DNA from: Amorphophallus konjac
Taxonomy: Eukaryota; Streptophyta; Magnoliopsida; Alismatales; Araceae
Direction: 5' to 3'
Length of the DNA: 64,000 bases
Assembly: GCA_022559845.1 (NCBI GenBank)
Contig: CM040121.1
Coordinates: 508,938,566-509,002,565 of the forward strand
The notes under the pieces are model-generated. The model did no database searches. It was not told the origin of the DNA and saw nothing but the letters and a program-made list of their open reading frames with translations. Both the position numbers and the translations under genes were made by a program. Shown piece by piece: positions 57,329 through 64,000 of the stretch (positions are counted from its first letter, which is position 1; each line of letters starts with the position of its first letter).

Positions 57329-57510
57329 GAACCAATTGGGTAGCTCAGTTGGTTCTTCACCTCATGGGGAACCATGAGGTCCCCAGTTCAAACCTTGACT
57401 CCCTCGTTACTTGGGAGAGTACACCCTCATTACTTGGGGGAGTACAAGGCCCTGGATATTCCGGGTCTCAGCGGGTGACCCGATAACAAAAAAAAATCAA
57501 AATCAAAATG
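57329..57510 (+). mobile_element. tRNA-derived SINE
   Basis: The head is tRNA-like with an exact A box TAGCTCAGTTGG (57341-57352) and a B-box-like AGTTCAAACCT (57385-57395), i.e. an internal Pol III promoter. The body holds a short duplication (CCCTCGTTACTTGGGAGAGT and CCCTCATTACTTGGGGGAGT). The tail is A-rich (57485-57509). TCTTTG flanks both sides (57323-57328 and 57511-57516), a short target duplication. The stem arms do not form a full acceptor stem, so this is not a functional tRNA gene. Confidence 0.82.
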
Positions 57511-57516
57511 TCTTTG

Positions 57517-57965
57517 ATCTCTCCCTAAACATAATCTCTCTCTCTCTCTATCATAATGTGCTAGGGAAATAACATTTTTCTATAGGGATATTATTAACCA
57601 AAATTTGCATATTCTTTATATCCTAAAGGGAAACTAACTTCAATGACAATTTTGTATTATTTCCATGTAAGAGGATTATTAATATGAATAGCTATAAAAG
57701 GATGCCATTTTATTACCATGGCTATAAGAGGTTATCAATGCAATTAATCCTTATTTGAAAAATATTGTTTGTACATATTGTCCATTGATATAAAACATCA
57801 AATAAAAAAAGTACAATGTAAATCTTTACTTTGAAAAGATAAATTCTTATTTTTAGCATACGTATATACTAAGAAGATATTAACTAAAAATATTTAAAAA
57901 TTCTATACGCCAAAGGACCTTTCACTCATCACCCAACAATATAAGACATTTTAGCTCAAAGTTTA
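57517..57965. other. AT-rich intergenic sequence
   Basis: No gene or repeat recognised, apart from a short (TC)n run at about 57535-57550. Confidence 0.4.
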
Positions 57966-57981
57966 ACTATGACTTTAATAT
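57966..57981. other. 16-bp target-site duplication (left) of the ORF1-only LINE
   Basis: ACTATGACTTTAATAT here and again at 60494-60509. The length is typical of target-primed LINE insertion. Confidence 0.92.
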
Positions 57982-60493
57982 ATTTTTTTAAGCCAAGAAC
58001 CGACCAAGCAAGACAGACGGGTCGAATGCACCCTCCCTCAAAAAGGGAGAATGTTCTCACTCCCCCAGACTGTACCTGTGGTCCTATATTTTATTAATAT
58101 TGAGAAAAGAGTACACAGACAACGGGGCATTCCCCTAGGGAAACAAGAGGGCAAGCAAAAGAATTAGCCATATAGAAAGCAAGGAAATAAAAAGCAAGGG
58201 CCTAATGATTAACTACCAAGAGAGTCTAAGAAAAACAGATGGCTGATAACCCAGCCAATTCCATTCTAAATCCCCCTTAACCCAAAGATGGTCTAGAATC
58301 AGAAACGGGGCCAAGGATGCCAAGACAAAGAGCCTGTCGGCTAAGCCCTGACATCGTAGAGCTCGAGATGCTTTGGCCTACGACGATTCTTCCTTTTGCT
58401 CCTACAGATGGGCTGGAAGGGAATATCAATCTCCGTGCCTTGCTCATCCACCGAACCGTCAATCTCACTGGGTACACAATCTGAAGGATGACCATCCTGC
58501 TGCATCGCGTGTGTAGGGGGGCAGACATCAAACGGGGTAACCCCACCAACAGCCCGAGAAGAGGCAGCAGGGGTTGGGGGAACTTCGTCACAGGGGCTAG
58601 TACTCAAGGCCATCACATCATGGGACTTCAAAACTGGGAGAGATGGAGCCAAGACGACAACAGTAGCAGAGGGCCGAGCACGACAAGGGGCCCCAGACCC
58701 AGAGAAGGCAGGCAGAGCGTTTAATTCATCTCTCATAGCGCGCAAGGCGGCGAAGCAGACCGAACGGTCCGCCTCCTTTTGGAGGATGACAGCCCCCGGA
58801 TGACAAGCAAGTGACGACGTAGCAACCACAGGTGTAATGGCTTTGGCGGACGCATCCGCAGCGAAACCCACATCAGAGGCAACAACAGCCCCATGTACAC
58901 CAGCCTCGAGCCGGACAATAGTATCAACAATTCCACAAACAGGTGGTGGGTCACAGTCACCAGCACTGTCCTGAGGAGGCTGAGAGTCCTCAGCAGAAAT
59001 AGCAATAGCCTCTTGGAGAGCAGAAGGCGAACCCACACGAGGCAACAATGCCTCTTCAGCCAGAGACACATCAGCCGTGGGCAAGGCATTGAGGCCAGCA
59101 GCAATTCCACAAACAGATGGCGGGGGAGGATGATTCTTTATAGCAATCATATTATCAATCTTAGCATAAGAATCCTGGGACACCTCGGCGTTGGGTTGGG
59201 GGATACCCGGAGGGTCTTTCAGGGACCAATGCTGGGAGACAGAGGAAGCAGCGGTATTATTCTTATGCCTCGGAGCAATCTCGGGGTGTTGCACTGCCGC
59301 AAGATGACTTCGTTTCTTCTTCCGAAGACAATCAGCTTCCCGATGGCCAAGCTTATGGCAAAACTGGCATAGAGGTGGTACCTTGTGAAAGTTTATTTTC
59401 TGCCAGAAACCATCCGTGTCACATCCAACCCAGAGTCGTTCAGGCCTAGGTTTAGAAATATCAAATTCGACGCAGTCCAAAGCTTCCTAGGTATGCGTAA
59501 GAGCTAACGTTGAATCATGAATGCGAAGGACAGGTCCCAGGTTCGCAGCAATTGAAGTAACAAAGTCCTTGCAATAGAATAGGAAGCATGGGGAAACCGA
59601 TCCAAATTGGGATAATTGTTGGGTCTGCATTAAAATCAAACTGTGGATCCCATTTGAAAAGGCGATATAGCAATCCCTTAACATAAAGGCTACGACGCAT
59701 GAAGACCTTCAAAAAGTCTGCCTCATTATCAAAACGAAAGAGAAGGTGTCGCGGGTTGAGAATACTAACAATGAAATCCGAATGCAGCGCAAGCCTCTGA
59801 CTCAGACAAGTCTTTAACTCCGGGATTGGGCATCGGCCGTATGAACAGCGCCCTATAATAGCCCATTTCAGAGGGATGAAAGAACGGTTTACTTCCTCAC
59901 GAGTGAAATAGACGGCCGGTTCACCAGAATCAGTAAAGGATGGCGCCTTGATGCCGATGGGGATGGCCGGTGGTGGCTTAGACGCCGCAATGATCTGTGC
60001 GTAAGTCCGGCGAGGACCACTCGCTCCATCAGACGGAGCAGCAGCCACCCCATCAAGCGCCCTCGGCGGGGACGCCCGTGGAGAAGACGACATGCACACG
60101 GGAGAAGACTCTCTCTCGGCTAATCCTCAATCCCCCTACCTCAATGAGGTCTCAAACCTCGAAGAATCGAAGCCCTAAGCCGACGCATGCCGGCCACACG
60201 CTCGCGGCCACCTCCGCGAGCACGCACCATCACCCCGCCTTCACCTTCACCCGCACACCACCAAGCCGCCGTCGTCGCCGATCGTCCACCAACCCGCGCT
60301 CACCGTCTGCAGCGGGAGAGGAGAAGAAGAGGGACGCCTGCGTTCCGTGCGGAAGGGGAGCGGCGGAGACAAGATCTGGAGGAGGAGGGCAGCCGGCCGC
60401 TGAAGGCGGCGAGTGGGGAAGGGGCCGACGGCGGCGGCGAGAGGACGCCCCGGCTGCCGCTAAGAACCCTAGCACGATGGGGGCGTGTTTATG
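57982..60493 (-). mobile_element. ORF1-only LINE (HAL1-like), complete ends
   Basis: Bounded by perfect 16-bp duplications. On the minus strand it has a GC-rich 5' leader (60493-60094), an ORF1 (60093-58347, broken), a 3' UTR with TTAATAAAAT (about 58090), and a seven-A tail (57983-57989). Nothing resembling endonuclease or RT is present between ORF1 and the tail. The element is thus about 2.5 kb, where plant L1s are usually 5-7 kb. Confidence 0.82.
58347..60093 (-). pseudogene. LINE ORF1 with DUF4283 domain and zinc knuckle
   Basis: ATG at 60093. The DUF4283-type domain spans about the first 180 residues (FTDSGEPAVYFTREEVNRSF, RHLLFRFDNEADFLKVFM, TIIPIWIGFPMLP). A frameshift near 59590 moves to the frame reading CKDFVTSIAANLGPVLRIHD. 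A TAG at about 59487 follows, then the same frame continues with ALDCVEFDISKPRPERLW and the CX2CX4HX4C knuckle CQFCHKLGHREADC (about 59331-59372). A long low-complexity Ala/Pro/Val-rich region and a basic end (CRSKRKNRRRPKHLEL) complete it. It is homologous to the remnant at 1-1157. The protein would bind the LINE RNA in cytoplasmic particles. Confidence 0.85.
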
Positions 60494-60509
60494 ACTATGA
60501 CTTTAATAT

Positions 60510-61082
60510 TTAACTCTAGCATAATCGTACAAATTTTTAAATACTCAAATTTGTTTAGATTCATAGTAATGTAAGAATAATTAAAGATAAGTATGTTGAC
60601 ATGCATCTGGAAAAGGAAACTTTATCATTAATCATCTAAGATGTTATAATAATAGAACCAGATGCACGCCCTTAACTCCTTATGTTGAGACTTTGGATAA
60701 CTTGGGTAAGTTTTCAACATGGGATATGTGAGGAAGAAGTTAATCCCTTGTTGCTTGATGAGATATTTCCTATAACGATTGAATAAGAATAGACCATAAA
60801 ATGATATTTAATTTTAATTGGTTCTCGGTTTCTCAAGCGACTAATACCCAGCCTTCACCTATTTGTAGGGGTTTCCACTCTAATTTCCATCCAATCCAAG
60901 GCTCTTCTCCACCTCCCATTCCTCCCGACCATAGCTCGGTGATACCTACTGCTTTCAAGAGACGAAGGGAACATTATGTCCCTCAACCCGTTGATCCCAC
61001 ACCCACTGATGCACTTTCATCAATAGGAAGATTTGAGTAATGAGATGTATAATCCAACTCTCGACCTACAACATAATTATAT
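60510..61082. other. Intergenic sequence
   Basis: No gene or repeat recognised. Confidence 0.4.
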
Positions 61083-61533
61083 TAGTTCAAGGTACGCCCG
61101 ACGCGAGCCCCTCCACTCAATGGTCAATGTCAAGAAGGTCAATCTGCCTCCTTAGCACCTCTAGTTCATCCACCTTGAGCTATCGGGGTCACAAGGATCG
61201 ACCTACCTCCATGCTGAAACCTCTGCGCCATCTCATGGCTGGGTCGAGGATCTCTTTCTATCTCTCAGGCTTTGTATACGAGTCATTCCTCTATTTCTCG
61301 GGCTCTATACACACAGGTCAACTCTGGTCCTATGCCTTTTATTTATAAATAAAGAAATAGCAGTTGTGACTCCAAGCTCTTATCTGGCTCCACCCCTCAC
61401 TCTCTTCCTACTTCTGTGCACTCTTCGGTGTTTCTTATGTTGGGTTAAGAAAGTATGATATGCTCCTATCAATAAAACCTTCAGATCATCTAACGGTCCA
61501 GAGAAATTACCGAGTTTTCCACCTCCCCATATT
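61083..61533 (+). repeat. Dispersed repeat, copy 2
   Basis: Same order of words as 53676-54148, with roughly 70-75% identity by eye, same orientation, 7.4 kb away. Central part TTTATTTATAAATAAAGAAAT. No target duplication or LTR termini established. Confidence 0.65.
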
Positions 61534-63600
61534 GAAAGTGAAAATCAAATTAACTTTCAACAAAGTGTCACTAAATTAACATGCCTCATATTTGATTGGG
61601 TCACGCGACTGATTTCCATGAACGAGAAAGTCAAACCTCTGACTGTCATGGCCAAATAAACGAGACCCGCTGCAACTCCCCACATGACAGACTCATCTTT
61701 GGTGCCCTCTTCGTTGCTGCTAGCTAGTTCATATGCCATCAGTACTGGTGCCTTGGGACGGCGAGTTCTGTTGACTCGCCAACACAGTCCAACCCGGCGC
61801 CCATGGGATCAGATCTTGCAGAGGCTGTACTGCATGTGCGAGGCCAGACGTGCGTCACATGGCCACGTTGGATCCTTGATCTACGCTGTCTCCTTTTGTC
61901 ACCGCGGTCACATGCATGCATGTACTTATCTTGGATACTCCCTTAATTAATTAATCTAATCATGATATAAAATACCTCATCAATATGATGACGGAGGAAA
62001 AGTTTCCAAAGAAAGGGAAACAAATTAATTAAAGACACAAGAGATTGCAATGTTTATTAGTCTTGTTCCTCGCACTTGAAAATCAGGAACTCGGGTTTTG
62101 ATCAAACTCTTTATATTGATACGGACATGGGTTTTGTTTGTGAGGTGGATGACCCGAGTCATATACAGAAATATTTAATATTACATAATTTTAGAATATA
62201 TGGGCTAGTGCATGTTTTGACCTGAAATTTAGTAATCCGATCTATAGATCGGATATAATTTTCTTAACGGTTTACCGAGTCTTAGAACAATGAATTATAC
62301 ATGCACGGTGGATTTTTTGTATCCGGATCGATGTTGGAGAGATTTGAGGAACAGAGAGAAGAGAGAGCACATATATAATGTTTGGTTAGACTTTCTTTTA
62401 CATCTATGAATAATTAATGGAGACAGTTCTCTCAGAAAAATGCTACCCCTTACCTTTATAATCTTTCTTAATATACACTTTTAAACTATATATTGGCATC
62501 TCAACCTATCCCCGGCCATGTGTTATTGCAATAAACTCCATCTGAGGAGCATACAAAAAGGGATGAAGAATTGAACTGTGAAGATGCCAATCACATGTAT
62601 TCATTATTATTGAAACAGTGACTGTAAAGGGAGAGGGTACATACCAAGCCCACAGTATTTTTTCCTTTTCTAAGTCATGCCATAACATCATTTAATCAAG
62701 AGATCTGATGTTTATGATGATGAAAAAAAAACTTTTTACCGAATAAAGAGGTTGTCCATCTTCAGTATTATTTCAAACATGATCGTCGATCGGATCTTCC
62801 TCATGCACGTTACAAGTTTTCTTTTTATTTTTCCTATTTTTTGATTGAAGCATTCACTTAACTAGTTAACTCAAATAACACTATACCTCCCTTTGTTAGA
62901 GTCGTGAATACTTAGATCGGTCTGGTACAAGAACTTTTAGTGCTGTAAGTGATGAGTCAGATGACATGATTCCCTTCTATGTTTTTTGATTTCTCTTTCT
63001 GGTCTTAATTGTCTGAATGAGCGGGCATTTTTTTTTGCTACGACGCGACCTGACACATGGTTAGCAAATTAACCCCGGACATATATTTCTCGAGAATTAA
63101 ATGTGAGTCAAATATGTCTCCCTCTCTTATGAGTCAAATCTGAGACCTCCCTATCATGAATCAAGATTATTACCAATTGACCCAGACATGAATAGCCATA
63201 TATCAGCACATGCTATCTAATTTTTTTTTAAATCTAATTAAGAATACATTTGAATTAGCTTATCGAGATAAATTATTCTTTCAATTTCTTCTTTTTCAAT
63301 ATGAATTCAAATTTATATAAAAAAAGCTTGAATATTAGAACAATCATCCAGAAAATCACTTTTGTGATCATATGCGGATAAGAATAAAAGATTTTTAGAA
63401 ATAAATCATTGTTAAATGTGAATTGGTAAAAAAATTCACTCTTGAAAATATATTAGCAGACATATCACTAATTAATTCATATTGTGTAAATATATCATCA
63501 TTGTAATCACCCGTTATCACCTGTCAACTTAACCTTAACCATAACCATAACTAGACCTGTTAAATGATCAAAACATCATCAATTAAAATAAAGTAAAGAA
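61534..63600. other. AT-rich intergenic sequence
   Basis: No recognised gene, RNA or mobile element. Short open frames around 61557-61950 on both strands have no recognisable motif and overlap each other. Confidence 0.4.
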
Positions 63601-63639
63601 TAAAAAATCCCTGGAACACCCCTCCCGTCCCTCCAGACT

Positions 63640-63910
63640 CTCCTCCCCCTGCACTGTTGAAGCCCCCCTCCCCCTACCCTACCGGAGCCCCCCTCTCCCT
63701 GCGCCACTACTGGACCCCCTCCCCTATGCCGTTACCGGACCCCCCTCCCCTTGCCCTGTCGAAGTCCCCCTCCCCCTGCATTGTTGGAGCCCCCCTCCCC
63801 CTATGCCTGCTACCGGAACCCCCTCTCCCTGCCCTACCAGAGCCTCACTTCTCCTATGCCCCTGCTGGACCCCCCTGCACTACTGAAGCCTCCCTCCCCC
63901 TGCATCGTTG
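63640..63910. repeat. C-rich minisatellite, ~30-35-bp units
   Basis: GAGCCCCCCTCCCCCT-like words recur with CTACCGGA / CTGTTGAAG variants. The plus-strand open frame (63657-63923) is Pro/Leu-rich only because of the repeat. Confidence 0.75.
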
Positions 63911-64000
63911 TGGACCTGCATAATGCTTTCACCTGCCTCAGAGATTGGCAGTCATGCCGTCACCATCGAGTAATCATACAATTGTGCCATCACCATCGCC
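63911..64000. other. Right window edge
   Basis: A short repeat (TGCCGTCACCATCG and TGCCATCACCATCG, about 63955 and 63986) starts here and may continue beyond the window. Confidence 0.4.

Noticed and set aside
57331..57400. A tRNA gene
   Set aside because: A and B boxes are present but the acceptor stem does not pair and an A tail and flanking duplications follow; this is a SINE.
61557..61950. A gene on either strand near 61.7 kb
   Set aside because: Short frames overlap on opposite strands, lack recognisable domains and no splice-linked exons are convincing.
63657..63923. A proline-rich protein gene
   Set aside because: The frame coincides with a C-rich minisatellite and shows no other coding sign.

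Overview
The window reads as a piece of a large, repeat-rich flowering-plant nuclear genome. Every major sequence class is a plant transposable element: Tekay-type and other Ty3/gypsy chromoviruses, SIRE-like Ty1/copia elements with very long LTRs, a giant non-coding LTR element, L1-type LINEs with DUF4283 ORF1, a tRNA-derived SINE and a CACTA transposon end. The one likely host gene has a strongly GC-rich 5' coding end, which is common in monocots. That makes a monocot my guess, not a demonstrated fact.

Layout. 1-1157 is a LINE ORF1 remnant (minus). 1179-10493 is a dead Tekay-type chromovirus (minus) with gag, protease, RT, RNase H, integrase and chromodomain broken by one frameshift and five stops; its 5' LTR is 3.37 kb and its 3' LTR is cut to 1.27 kb. 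10494-16360 is the 3' half of a SIRE-like copia element. 16361 to about 16930 is an inverted piece of copia 3' sequence with 90-bp repeats. 17241-18694 is a decayed copia gag. The second copia element is split by two insertions and ends in an LTR at 49151-51643. The first insertion (19285-39774, target duplication ATGTT) is a 20.5-kb LARD-like element with 3.4-kb LTRs, no recognisable gene and many tandem arrays; it carries a 3.66-kb copia solo LTR (24737-28399). The second insertion (40935-48545, target duplication TACTA) is a very young non-autonomous chromovirus with almost identical 2.53-kb LTRs and one intact ORF joining a gag-like region to an integrase C-terminus and chromodomain. 51654-52570 holds about 180-bp tandem repeats and 52870-53672 a CACTA end. 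The right side is less crowded: a small secreted six-cysteine peptide gene (54705-54953, minus), a 5'-truncated LINE ORF2 (about 55395-57067), a SINE (57329-57510), an ORF1-only LINE with a 16-bp target duplication (57982-60493), a dispersed repeat pair (about 53676-54148 and 61083-61533), and AT-rich sequence without recognised features to the end, apart from a C-rich minisatellite.

How it fits together. The relative order of insertion is readable: copia first, then the LARD-like element and later its solo LTR, and most recently the chromovirus. Apart from the dead Tekay copy, no LTR element here encodes a complete pol, so the young element must have been moved by enzymes made elsewhere. The most unusual signals are that element's gag-chromodomain ORF, its LTR ends carrying extra primer-binding-site copies, the ORF1-only LINE, and about 70 copies of a TGTATAGACTT-like motif in the solo LTR.
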